Positions 5,920 through 12,782 of a DNA stretch of 22,151 bases are shown here, in pieces (the first letter of the stretch is position 1; each line of letters begins with the position of its first letter). Both the position numbers and the translations under genes were made by a program. The stretch comes from Bacillota bacterium. GTDB taxonomy: Bacteria > Bacillota > Clostridia > Oscillospirales > Acutalibacteraceae. Under the pieces are notes generated by a model. It was not told the DNA's origin and searched no databases. It worked only from the letters and a program-made list of their open reading frames with translations. The stretch is from positions 1 through 22,151 of the forward strand of contig JAEXDU010000182.1 in the NCBI GenBank assembly GCA_023401495.1, given 5' to 3'.

Positions 5920-7575
5920 ATGAACACAATTTCAAATACAATTCCGGTGGTAGGCTACTGCCGTTTTAGTACGGATTTACAGCGCGAGGAGTCCATTGAT
6001 GCACAAAAACGAGCGATTATGGTTTATATTCAGAACTATAATCAAACGATAGAGAGGATTGGCGGACAACAGTATGAATTAAAGCATTTCTATATCGACC
6101 GGGCAAAATCAGGAAGGACTGGTGACCGTCCGGATTTTAAAAAAATGATGGAAGATTCTAAAAAGAAGTGCTTTGCTGTAGTCATTGTCCATAAGTTAGA
6201 TCGTTTTAGTAGAGATACCGTGGATACTCTGACATTTATGGAGGAGCTGAACAACAGGGGGATTGAATTGGTTTCTGCTATGGAAACAATTCAAAACGAT
6301 CCCATGGGGACTGCGATGGTCACAATTATGTCAGCTTTTAACACGTTGTATTGTCAAAATCTTGCTATGGAGGTCATGAAGGGCGAGCTGGAAAATGCCA
6401 GAAAATGCCTGTTTAACGGTGGAACCCCGTGTTTGGGGTATGATATTGTGGAGCGAAAATACTGCATCAACGAAGAAGAAGCAAAGATTGTTCGGAAAAT
6501 CTTTGAACTTTACAGCCAAGGGTATGGCTATGGGCAGATCATTGAGGAATTGAATCTCTTGGGATATAAAACAAAAACAGGGAAACCCTTTGGAAAGAAT
6601 AGCATTTATGATATTTTAAGCAATGAGAAGTACCGTGGCGTTTATGTGTTTAATAAAATAGCCAAAGGTACCAGTCGAGGAAAAAGAAACGCTCACCGCT
6701 ATAAGCCGGAGAGCGAGCAAATCAGAATTGAGGGCGGAGTGCCTAGAATTGTTTCGGATGAAATGTGGGACATGGTGCAGGCCCTCCGAAGCATTACTCA
6801 CAAAGGGAAAAGCCGCAGCAAGTACATTTATTTACTGTCAGGGTTAGTGTATTGCGGGGAATGCGGCAGTAAAATGCACGGGAACTGCCATTATAACGGG
6901 CAAGGGCAGAACTATTATGCGTATCGCTGCTCAAATAAACACAGCAAGCACATTTGCAAGAACAAGGAAGTACGTGCCGAATACCTAGAGCATTTTGTAC
7001 TGGATACCTTGCTTGAGCATTTTCAGAGCAAAGATATTATTCCTATGATTGCCAAGCAACTGAACCAAACGATTAAGGGAGAGTGCAACAATAAGGACGA
7101 GGAATATATAAGGCATGAAGGAACCCTCAAGATGCTGCAAAAATCCAAGAAGAACCTGTTAGATGCTATTAAAGAGCATGGGTACAGCTCCAGCATAGGG
7201 GAAGCGCTGAAGGATACCGAAAGTCAGATTCAGAAATGTGAAGCACTCTTAGAAGAATATCGCCGCAGCAATCAAATACCCACTATTTCAGAAGAAAAAG
7301 TCAGTAGTGCCATAGAAAATATAAAAAGAAATTTCAAGCAGCAGGATCGAAATAAACTGCAAAACTTCATTCGAAAGTACGTGGAACGAGTTACAATTAC
7401 AGAAACTACAGTCAAGGTCGCCTTTCAGGCGGCCTTTTTCTATTGTGATGGAGAAAAGAGGGTCACTTATCACTACTATGTAACAGAATCTGTCAGTAAC
7501 ATAAAGTATCTGGCCCAAAACCAGTTATACCAGCACCTGTCAAGATATTTCCCTAGCCTGATTGCCTGCGCCTAA
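5920..7575 (+). CDS. Large serine recombinase (site-specific integrase)
   Basis: A 551-residue enzyme of the resolvase/invertase superfamily that would catalyse integration and excision through a 5'-phosphoserine intermediate. The N-terminal catalytic domain (residues 8-160) has YCRFSTDLQ with Arg15 and nucleophile Ser17, and the helper motif KLDRFSRD at 92-99. The recombinase domain (about 168-290) includes GYGYGQIIEELN and ILSNEKYRG. A zinc ribbon follows with Cys312, Cys315, Cys337 and Cys346. A coiled coil rich in Glu, Lys and Leu spans about 385-490. Length and order match large serine recombinases of clostridial conjugative transposons. ATG start with ATAGGAG ribosome-binding site. It is at the extreme right of the AT-rich island, which is where the integrase of such elements usually sits. 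All catalytic features look intact. Confidence 0.93.
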   Translation: MNTISNTIPVVGYCRFSTDLQREESIDAQKRAIMVYIQNYNQTIERIGGQQYELKHFYIDRAKSGRTGDRPDFKKMMEDSKKKCFAVVIVHKLDRFSRDTVDTLTFMEELNNRGIELVSAMETIQNDPMGTAMVTIMSAFNTLYCQNLAMEVMKGELENARKCLFNGGTPCLGYDIVERKYCINEEEAKIVRKIFELYSQGYGYGQIIEELNLLGYKTKTGKPFGKNSIYDILSNEKYRGVYVFNKIAKGTSRGKRNAHRYKPESEQIRIEGGVPRIVSDEMWDMVQALRSITHKGKSRSKYIYLLSGLVYCGECGSKMHGNCHYNGQGQNYYAYRCSNKHSKHICKNKEVRAEYLEHFVLDTLLEHFQSKDIIPMIAKQLNQTIKGECNNKDEEYIRHEGTLKMLQKSKKNLLDAIKEHGYSSSIGEALKDTESQIQKCEALLEEYRRSNQIPTISEEKVSSAIENIKRNFKQQDRNKLQNFIRKYVERVTITETTVKVAFQAAFFYCDGEKRVTYHYYVTESVSNIKYLAQNQLYQHLSRYFPSLIACA

Positions 7576-7591
7576 AACATAGCCGTAACAA

Positions 7592-7629
7592 AAAAGACTC
7601 ACAAAGCAATTAAGCTTTGTGAGTCTTTT
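7592..7629. terminator. Bidirectional terminator shared by recombinase and tRNA-Leu
   Basis: A 16-bp perfect stem, AAAAGACTCACAAAGC (7592-7607) with GCTTTGTGAGTCTTTT (7614-7629), and a 6-base loop. It is flanked by A-runs on the left and ends in T's on the right, so it can stop transcripts from both sides. The right arm touches the encoded CCA end of the tRNA. Confidence 0.85.
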
Positions 7630-7714
7630 GGTGCCGGTGGTGGGACTTGAACCCACACGGTATCACTACCAACGGATTTTGAGTCCGCCCCGTCTGCCAT
7701 TCCAGCACACCGGC
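7629..7714 (-). tRNA. tRNA-Leu (anticodon CAA)
   Basis: Read on the minus strand, the acceptor stem GCCGGTG (7708-7714) pairs with CACCGGC (7633-7639), followed by discriminator A and an encoded CCA (7629-7631). The anticodon arm is GCGGA-CTCAAAA-TCCGT, giving anticodon CAA for the UUG codon. A long variable arm and the T-loop GGTTCAAGTCC are present, typical of a class II leucine tRNA. Length is 86 bases including CCA. The gene is intact despite the neighbouring element, which begins on its 3' side. Confidence 0.96.
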
Positions 7715-7730
7715 AAGAACAACGTGGCTT

Positions 7731-7759
7731 ATTATAAACTATTTTTGATTAAAAATCAA
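7731..7759 (-). promoter_or_regulatory. Promoter of tRNA-Leu
   Basis: On the minus strand TTGATT (7754-7759), a 17-bp spacer and a perfect TATAAT (7731-7736). Transcription would start near 7724, about 10 bases before the mature tRNA 5' end. Confidence 0.8.
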
Positions 7760-7781
7760 GCGCTTGACCAAAAAATCTTTT

Positions 7782-7818
7782 GCGGGGGTCGTCGTTCCAA
7801 AAGAACAACGGCCCCCGC
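7782..7818 (-). terminator. Terminator of pyk
   Basis: A 16-position stem (7782-7797 with 7803-7818) with a GCGGGGG/CCCCCGC outer part and few mismatches around a CAAAA loop. On the minus strand it is followed by AAAAGATTTTTT. It starts 20 bp after the pyk stop codon. Confidence 0.85.
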
Positions 7819-7837
7819 TTAAAAATCGATCTTAGTT

Positions 7838-9595
7838 TTACTTTTCCTGCTTGTGAATGCCGCTGTACACGATTCCGCGCATGGCGTCCACCGTTACGGT
7901 GGTTCCGCTTTTCAGCAGCTGTGTGGCGTTTTCCGCATTGACGATCACCGGCTTGTTCAGAGCCATCCCGGCGATCGCCGCGTGGGAATTGAGCCCGTCC
8001 TGCTCGGTGACGATCGCAGCGCTCAGGCGGATCAGCTCCATCAGCTTGTTTGTCGTGTGGGGCAGCACCAGAACATCGCCGGGCTTAAAGCGCTGCCAGG
8101 CCTCTTCCTCCGTCTGGCAGACACACAGGTTGCCGCAGGCATAGCTCTGGTTGACGCCGCGCCCCGAAACGAGGATGTCTCCCACCATCTGCACCTTCAG
8201 CAGGTTCGTGGTGCCGGAAAAGCCTACGGGCACGCCGGCAGTGATGACGACGACGTCGCCGTCCTTGACGAGACCGCGGTCTCTCGAAACCTTTACCACG
8301 TGGTCGAACAGCTTGTCGGTGTTTACCTGTTCCTCCACCATAATCGGGATCACGCCCCAGGAAAGGTTCATCTGGCGGCGCACTGTCTCGCTGGTCGTAC
8401 CGGAAATAATGGGGCAGGCCGGGCGGTATTTTGAAACCATCCGGGCCGTTCTGCCGGATTTTGAAACCGTAATGATCGCCACAGCGCCCAGATCGTGCGC
8501 CGTGGTGCAGGTGGCGTGAGAAATCGCGGAGGTAACGTTCGGCGATTCCTTACCGACCAGCTGTGTGAAGCGGGATTTATAGTTGATATCGCGTTCGGTG
8601 CGCTCGGCGATGATGGACATCGTCTTGAGGGACTCAATGGGGTATTTGCCGGCAGCCGTTTCACCCGAAAGCATGATCGCGCTGGTACCGTCGTAAATGG
8701 CGTTGGCAACGTCGGTGGCCTCTGCGCGAGTGGGGCGGGGATTCTTCATCATCGAATCCAGCATCTGGGTGGCGGTGATGACCTGCATGCCGCCGCTGTA
8801 TCCCTTTTTGATCAGGCGCTTCTGCACCACAGGAATCTCCTCGAGCGGAATCTCTACGCCCAGATCGCCGCGGGCGATCATGATGCCGTCGGCTACGCGG
8901 ATGATCTCATCGATATTATCCACGCCCTCGCGGTTTTCAATTTTGGCGATGATGCGCATGCTGTGGCAGTTCAGCTTTTCCAGCTCGCTACGCAGCTCGA
9001 GGATGTCGCGGGCACTGCGCGTGAAGGACGCGGCAATGAAATCAAAATCCTCCTGCACGGCAAAGGCAATGTCTTTCTGATCCTGCTCGCTGATGAACGG
9101 CAGGGAAAGCTGCACGCCGGGCACGTTCACACCCTTGTTCGCGGAAAGGGTGCCGCCGTTTAACACGGTGCAGAGAACATCGGTATCGGTACAGGATTCC
9201 ACTCGCAGCTCGATCAGTCCGTCGTCGATCAAAATGTGAGAACCGTGGTCTACGTCCTTCGGCAGATTGGCAAAGGTGACGCTGACGATTTCCTCTGTGC
9301 CGTCAACCTCTCTTGTGGTCAAAGTAAATTTCTGCCCCTGCTTCAGCGTGACCTGCGGGGTCGAAAAAGTTCTGATGCGCACTTCGGGGCCTTTTGTATC
9401 AAGCAGCAGCGCGATGGGAAGATCCAGCTCCTGACGCAGCTTTTTCACCATATCGGAGCGAACCTTCTGCTCTGCGTGGGATTGGTGGGAAAAGTTCAGA
9501 CGGGCCACATCCATGCCGGACAGCATCAGCTGACGAAGAACAGCTTCTTTATCGGTTGATGGGCCAAGCGTACAGATGATTTTCGTTTTTCTCAC
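7838..9595 (-). CDS. pyk: Pyruvate kinase with C-terminal PEP-utiliser domain
   Basis: Converts phosphoenolpyruvate and ADP to pyruvate and ATP, the last step of glycolysis. I start it at GTG 9595 (585 residues): GGAGGA lies 6 bp upstream. A longer in-frame reading to an ATG at 9664 would begin before the predicted transcription start. Motifs in order: TKIICTLGPST at 4-14, ARLNFSH at 31-37, KIENREGVDNIDEI with the catalytic Lys, MIARGDLGVEIP, then DGTSAIMLSGETAAGKYP. The regulatory C-domain follows, and finally a PEP-utiliser mobile domain with TEQDGLNSHAAIAG (His538), as in Bacillus and Geobacillus enzymes of the same length. The function of that extra domain in pyruvate kinases is not settled. 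Transcribed alone, with its own promoter and terminator. Confidence 0.96.
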   Translation of the reverse strand: MRKTKIICTLGPSTDKEAVLRQLMLSGMDVARLNFSHQSHAEQKVRSDMVKKLRQELDLPIALLLDTKGPEVRIRTFSTPQVTLKQGQKFTLTTREVDGTEEIVSVTFANLPKDVDHGSHILIDDGLIELRVESCTDTDVLCTVLNGGTLSANKGVNVPGVQLSLPFISEQDQKDIAFAVQEDFDFIAASFTRSARDILELRSELEKLNCHSMRIIAKIENREGVDNIDEIIRVADGIMIARGDLGVEIPLEEIPVVQKRLIKKGYSGGMQVITATQMLDSMMKNPRPTRAEATDVANAIYDGTSAIMLSGETAAGKYPIESLKTMSIIAERTERDINYKSRFTQLVGKESPNVTSAISHATCTTAHDLGAVAIITVSKSGRTARMVSKYRPACPIISGTTSETVRRQMNLSWGVIPIMVEEQVNTDKLFDHVVKVSRDRGLVKDGDVVVITAGVPVGFSGTTNLLKVQMVGDILVSGRGVNQSYACGNLCVCQTEEEAWQRFKPGDVLVLPHTTNKLMELIRLSAAIVTEQDGLNSHAAIAGMALNKPVIVNAENATQLLKSGTTVTVDAMRGIVYSGIHKQEK

Positions 9596-9668
9596 GGTAA
9601 TTCCTCCATTCGAACGGGCGGATTTTATGGTTGAGCGCACGGCGCAAATCCTGATTTTCTTCACGCTA

Positions 9669-9697
9669 ATACTACATCATATTTCGTGAAAAATCAA
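9669..9697 (-). promoter_or_regulatory. Promoter of pyk
   Basis: On the minus strand TTGATT (9692-9697), 17-bp spacer, TAGTAT (9669-9674). The predicted start near 9662 gives a leader of about 65 bases before the GTG at 9595. Confidence 0.65.
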
Positions 9698-9753
9698 ACA
9701 AATATTAATGAGGCAAAAGAAAATAGGTACCTTCTCTGGATTACAAACAGATA

Positions 9754-9782
9754 TTGAAAAATTTTATGATAACATATACAAT
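9754..9782 (+). promoter_or_regulatory. Promoter of the VanY-like gene
   Basis: TTGAAA (9754-9759), 17-bp spacer, TACAAT (9777-9782), divergent from the pyk promoter about 60 bp away. The expected leader is about 65 bases. Confidence 0.65.
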
Positions 9783-9855
9783 AAGAAAAGAGAAAATGAA
9801 ATGACATTCGGCCGCGATCATGCGGTGCGATGCCTGAAAGGGAGGAGTGCGCAGC

Positions 9856-10668
9856 GTGGGGCTGTGGAAAAGGGACGGCCGGTCCGGCCGCCGCGGGGAA
9901 AGAGTACTCAAAAGCCAGCCCGGCTGGCGCGGTGTGAATCAGGTAAGGCGGCTGCGGATTCTGATGACGGTGATCGCGGTGGTCATTCTGATTTCGGTAA
10001 CGGCGGGTCTGCTGCTTGTTTGGTATCAGCTGCATCCGTCTTTGGAGAAGGAGCTGTTCGCATCCTCAGCGCCGGAATATTCCGAACCGGTGCAGTCGGC
10101 GGCGGCCAGCAGTGCGCCGGATCTTCTGGTGCTCGTCGACAGCGGCCGGGGCCTCATGGAGGGCGTTGTGCCGGATTTGACCGAACAGGACGGAGTTCAG
10201 GTGGACAAGCGCCTGGCTGCGGCGTATGAAGAGATGAAGAAAGCCGCGGCAGATAGCGGCGTTGCGCTGAAAATCACGCGGGGCTATGTCACGGCGGAGC
10301 AGCAGGAAGCGCTGTATAAACAGAAGGTGCAGGAGCTGGTGGCGGCGGGCTACACACAGGTGCGTGCCGAGGATACGGCGCAGTCTCTGGTGGAACGCGG
10401 CGGCTACAGTGAATACCAGACCGGCCTTGCGGTGGATTTTGAGCTGACCGGCGGAACCGGCGGGGCGCAGTCGGAATGGCTTTTGGTCAACGGCCCGCAG
10501 TACGGCTTTGTGCTGCGGTATCCGGAGAACAAAACGAGCGTTACCCAAAAGAATGCAGAGCCGCAGCATTTTCGCTACGTAGGGCAGGAAAATGCCCAGC
10601 GCATGCGCCAAATGGGCTTTTGTTTAGAGGAGTATGTCTCTTATCTTTCCAAACAATCGAAAAAATAA
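9856..10668 (+). CDS. VanY-like M15B family protein, membrane-anchored, altered active site
   Basis: A 270-residue protein from GTG 9856, with GGAGG about 10 bp upstream; a GTG at 9847 abuts that site and is less likely. A basic N-terminus is followed by one membrane helix (about residues 34-57) and a Ser/Ala/Pro-rich linker, so the domain faces outside. The D-Ala-D-Ala carboxypeptidase (VanY) fold is clear: GGYSEYQTGLAVDF, then QYGFVLRYPENK, then AEPQHFRYVG. In the family the first motif is SEHxTGxAxD, with His and Asp as zinc ligands, and the last is EPWHxRYV, with a catalytic Glu and the third ligand His. Here Asp194, Glu235 and His238 are kept, but the first His is Tyr187 and the Trp is Gln237. 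It may be inactive, use another metal geometry, or bind peptidoglycan only. Confidence 0.8.
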   Translation: MGLWKRDGRSGRRGERVLKSQPGWRGVNQVRRLRILMTVIAVVILISVTAGLLLVWYQLHPSLEKELFASSAPEYSEPVQSAAASSAPDLLVLVDSGRGLMEGVVPDLTEQDGVQVDKRLAAAYEEMKKAAADSGVALKITRGYVTAEQQEALYKQKVQELVAAGYTQVRAEDTAQSLVERGGYSEYQTGLAVDFELTGGTGGAQSEWLLVNGPQYGFVLRYPENKTSVTQKNAEPQHFRYVGQENAQRMRQMGFCLEEYVSYLSKQSKK

Positions 10669-10689
10669 AGATTTTGCTGGAAATACTAC

Positions 10690-10718
10690 TTGATTTTTCA
10701 ATCGCATTGTGTTAAAAT
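10690..10718 (+). promoter_or_regulatory. Promoter of rpmE
   Basis: TTGATT (10690-10695), 17-bp spacer, TAAAAT (10713-10718), about 55 bp before the rpmE start. A second -10-like TATACT at 10727-10732 lacks a good -35. Confidence 0.55.
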
Positions 10719-10773
10719 TCCTTTGTTATACTTATATTGATAAGTTGTACTTTCGTTGAAAGAGGTGACAGGA

Positions 10774-10980
10774 ATGAAGGAAGCAATCCATCCGAAGTAC
10801 CAGAAGACGACCATTAAATGCGCTTGCGGAAATGAGATCGAGACACGGTCTACCAAAGACAACATCCGCGTTGAAATATGCTCCAAGTGCCATCCGTTCT
10901 TCACCGGCAAGCAGAAGCTGATTGATACCAGCGGTCGCGTGGACACATTTAAAAAGCGTTACGGTCTTCAGGGCAAATAA
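10774..10980 (+). CDS. rpmE: 50S ribosomal protein L31 (zinc-binding type)
   Basis: A 68-residue protein of the large ribosomal subunit. The start at ATG 10774 has AGAGGTG about 6 bp upstream; an in-frame ATG at 10756 lies before that site and would add six non-conserved residues. The sequence begins MKEAIHPKYQ, as is usual for L31. It has the four cysteines of the zinc form at Cys16, Cys18, Cys36 and Cys39, the CHPFFTGKQK motif, and ends in FKKRYGL. In related bacteria the cysteine-bearing L31 serves when zinc is plentiful. It is a single gene with its own promoter and a strong terminator. Confidence 0.97.
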   Translation: MKEAIHPKYQKTTIKCACGNEIETRSTKDNIRVEICSKCHPFFTGKQKLIDTSGRVDTFKKRYGLQGK

Positions 10981-11023
10981 TCATCCTGAAGCATCCTGCG
11001 GAAGTTTTAGCTGGAATTATGGG

Positions 11024-11051
11024 GGGCGGCGCGATGCGCCGCCCGTCTTTT
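11024..11051 (+). terminator. Terminator of rpmE
   Basis: GGGCGGCGC (11024-11032) pairs perfectly with GCGCCGCCC (11036-11044) around GAT, followed by GTCTTTTT. It lies 43 bp after the rpmE stop and 33 bp before yigZ, leaving little room for a separate yigZ promoter, so some read-through is likely. Confidence 0.9.
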
Positions 11052-11083
11052 TATCCTTACTTGTGAAAAGGCGGTGCGGGCTT

Positions 11084-11716
11084 ATGACAGAGTACAAAAC
11101 CATCAGTCAAAATGCCTGTGCGGAATTTACGGAGCGTCGTTCCCGGTTTATCGGCTATGCAAGGCCGGTTTTTACCGAGGAGGACGCGATTTCTTTCCTG
11201 AACGAAATCCGCCAGAAGCATTGGGATGCTTCTCATAATGTATACGCTTATTCGCTGCGCGGCGGCCAGCTGCGCCGGTATTCCGACGACGGCGAGCCGC
11301 AGGGTACGGCAGGGATGCCGGTGCTGGAGGTTCTGCAGAAGCCCGGCATTGTCGATGCGGCTATTGTGGTAACCCGTTATTTTGGCGGCGTGCTGCTGGG
11401 TGCGGGCGGTCTCGTGCGCGCGTATTCCCACGCGGCCTCGCTCGGCATTCAGGCGGCAAAGCCCATCGTCATGCGCCTTTGCTGGCTGCTGGAACTTCAG
11501 TGCGATTATTCGCAGTACGGGATTCTGGCGGCGCTGATCCCGGAGTGCGGCGGCGTGGTGGATGATTCGGATTTTACCGAGATCGTCACGCTGTGCTTCC
11601 ATATGGCGCAGGATGATGTGCCTTTGTTCCGCAAACGGCTGGCGGATGCCACCGGCGGAACGGTGGAGGCACAACAAGCGGGAGAAAAATATTTTGAGTG
11701 GAAGCAGGAGTTTTAG
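11084..11716 (+). CDS. yigZ: YigZ/IMPACT family protein (UPF0029 plus DUF1949)
   Basis: A 210-residue protein, normal length for bacterial YigZ. I start it at ATG 11084, preceded by an AGGCGG-type site; an open frame reaching back to 10922 overlaps rpmE and its terminator. The N-terminal IMPACT domain (about residues 1-125) shows ERRSRFIGYA, KHWDASHNVYAY, YSDDGEPQGTAGMP and TRYFGGVLLGAGGLVRAY, all hallmarks of the family. The C-terminal part is a ferredoxin-like DUF1949 domain. The eukaryotic IMPACT relative regulates translation through GCN1; the bacterial role is not settled. It is followed after 45 bp by dgt and may be the first gene of the dgt-dnaG-rpoD transcript. Confidence 0.92.
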   Translation: MTEYKTISQNACAEFTERRSRFIGYARPVFTEEDAISFLNEIRQKHWDASHNVYAYSLRGGQLRRYSDDGEPQGTAGMPVLEVLQKPGIVDAAIVVTRYFGGVLLGAGGLVRAYSHAASLGIQAAKPIVMRLCWLLELQCDYSQYGILAALIPECGGVVDDSDFTEIVTLCFHMAQDDVPLFRKRLADATGGTVEAQQAGEKYFEWKQEF

Positions 11717-11761
11717 GCCATCTTTGCGTATATCCTTATGAGAGGATTGCGGGTGATCATT

Positions 11762-12757
11762 ATGACCGTAAGAGAGAGAACTCAACTGCTCGAAGAGCAA
11801 ATTTTGTCGCCTTATGCGACATTATCGAAAAAGACCCAGGGCCGGGACCGGCCCGAAGAAGAATGCGAGATGCGCACGCCGTTTCAGCGTGACCGCGACC
11901 GCATCATTCACTGCAAGGCGTTTCGCCGGTTAAAGCACAAAACGCAGGTGTTTTTGTCGCCCGAAGGCGACCACTACCGTACCCGGCTGACCCATACGCT
12001 CGAGGTTTCGCAAATTGCGCGAACCATCGCGCGCGGCCTGCTGCTCAATGAAGATCTGACCGAAGCGATTTCGCTCGGGCACGATCTGGGACATACTCCG
12101 TTCGGCCATGCGGGCGAGCGGGTGCTCAACGAGCTGTGCGAGCACGGCTTTCGGCATAATGAGCAGAGCGTGCGTGTGGTGGAGAAGCTCGAAAACGAGG
12201 GCCGGGGCCTGAACCTGACCAAAGAGGTGCGCGACGGGATTCTGTGCCATACCAGCGGAACCCAGGCGCAGACGCCGGAGGGGCGCATCGTCCGTCTGGC
12301 GGATAAGATCGCTTACATCAATCACGATATTGACGACGCAGTGCGCGCGGGCGTTTTGTCCGAGCGGGATATCCCCGAGCATATCACGAGTGTGCTCGGC
12401 ACCCGAAGATCAGTGCGTATCGGTACGCTCGTCAAATCCGTGATCCGCGCAAGCGACGGGGCAGAGATCCGCATGGAAGAGCATATCTTCCCGCTGTTTT
12501 TGGAGCTGCGCCAGTTTATGTTTGAAAAGGTTTATTTCAATCCTTATGCCAAAAAGGAGGAGGAAAAAGTTCCGTTCCTGATCAAAACGCTGTTTGAGTA
12601 CGCGAAGAATCCCGTGCATCTGCCGCCGGATCTGCGCGAAACAGCGGAACTGGAGGGAACCGAACGGGCCGCCGCGGATTTTATTGCCGGTATGACCGAC
12701 CGGTATGCCGTGGTGCTGTTTCAGGACATCAGCGTCCCAAGATCCTGGGACCATTGA
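11762..12757 (+). CDS. dgt: dGTPase-like deoxynucleoside triphosphate triphosphohydrolase
   Basis: An HD-domain enzyme expected to hydrolyse dGTP or other dNTPs to the nucleoside and tripolyphosphate. I start it at ATG 11762 (331 residues), which has GGTGAT just upstream and gives the usual opening MTVRERTQLLEEQILSPYAT; ATG 11738 would add eight residues. Seen motifs: RDRDRIIHCKAFRRLKHKTQ at 43-62, THTLEV with His78, GHDLGHTPFGH with the metal-binding His107-Asp108 pair and His111, then FRHNEQS and LADKIAYINHDIDDA. These are all features of the dGTPase-like subfamily with a short HD core. In Clostridia this gene commonly precedes dnaG and rpoD, as it does here (25-bp gap). Substrate specificity cannot be read from sequence. 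Confidence 0.92.
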   Translation: MTVRERTQLLEEQILSPYATLSKKTQGRDRPEEECEMRTPFQRDRDRIIHCKAFRRLKHKTQVFLSPEGDHYRTRLTHTLEVSQIARTIARGLLLNEDLTEAISLGHDLGHTPFGHAGERVLNELCEHGFRHNEQSVRVVEKLENEGRGLNLTKEVRDGILCHTSGTQAQTPEGRIVRLADKIAYINHDIDDAVRAGVLSERDIPEHITSVLGTRRSVRIGTLVKSVIRASDGAEIRMEEHIFPLFLELRQFMFEKVYFNPYAKKEEEKVPFLIKTLFEYAKNPVHLPPDLRETAELEGTERAAADFIAGMTDRYAVVLFQDISVPRSWDH

Positions 12758-12782
12758 GCATCGGGGATAGGAGGGGGATCAG

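Larger units (their letters stand above)
1..7591. mobile_element. Right-hand part of an integrated element (ICE/IME-like island)
   Basis: The DNA left of about 7590 is visibly AT-rich, whereas everything right of the tRNA is GC-rich. Its gene content is accessory: a large serine recombinase at the right end, a DUF927 ATPase, DUF1643 and DUF6809-like proteins, microproteins and a secreted cargo-type protein. The recombinase stop codon lies 16 bp from the start of the tRNA-Leu terminator stem, so the right junction probably falls between 7575 and about 7629; the exact crossover cannot be read from one end. The left end is outside the window. No relaxase, coupling protein or T4SS gene is visible, so whether it is conjugative, mobilizable or a simple integrative island is undecided. 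Confidence 0.75.

Noticed and set aside
7619..7822. Short plus-strand ORF over the tRNA-Leu gene
   Set aside because: It overlaps the tRNA and its promoter and reads the antisense of structured RNA; its predicted product resembles the spurious proteins often called over tRNA genes.
7853..9163. Plus-strand open frames across pyk
   Set aside because: They mirror the coding strand of pyruvate kinase, show no ribosome-binding site of note and have low-complexity composition.
9596..9664. N-terminal extension of pyk to an ATG at 9664
   Set aside because: The predicted transcription start is near 9662, and GTG 9595 has the ribosome-binding site and the conserved RKTKIICTLGP start.
10922..11083. 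N-terminal extension of yigZ
   Set aside because: It overlaps rpmE and its terminator hairpin, and the conserved YigZ sequence begins at 11084.
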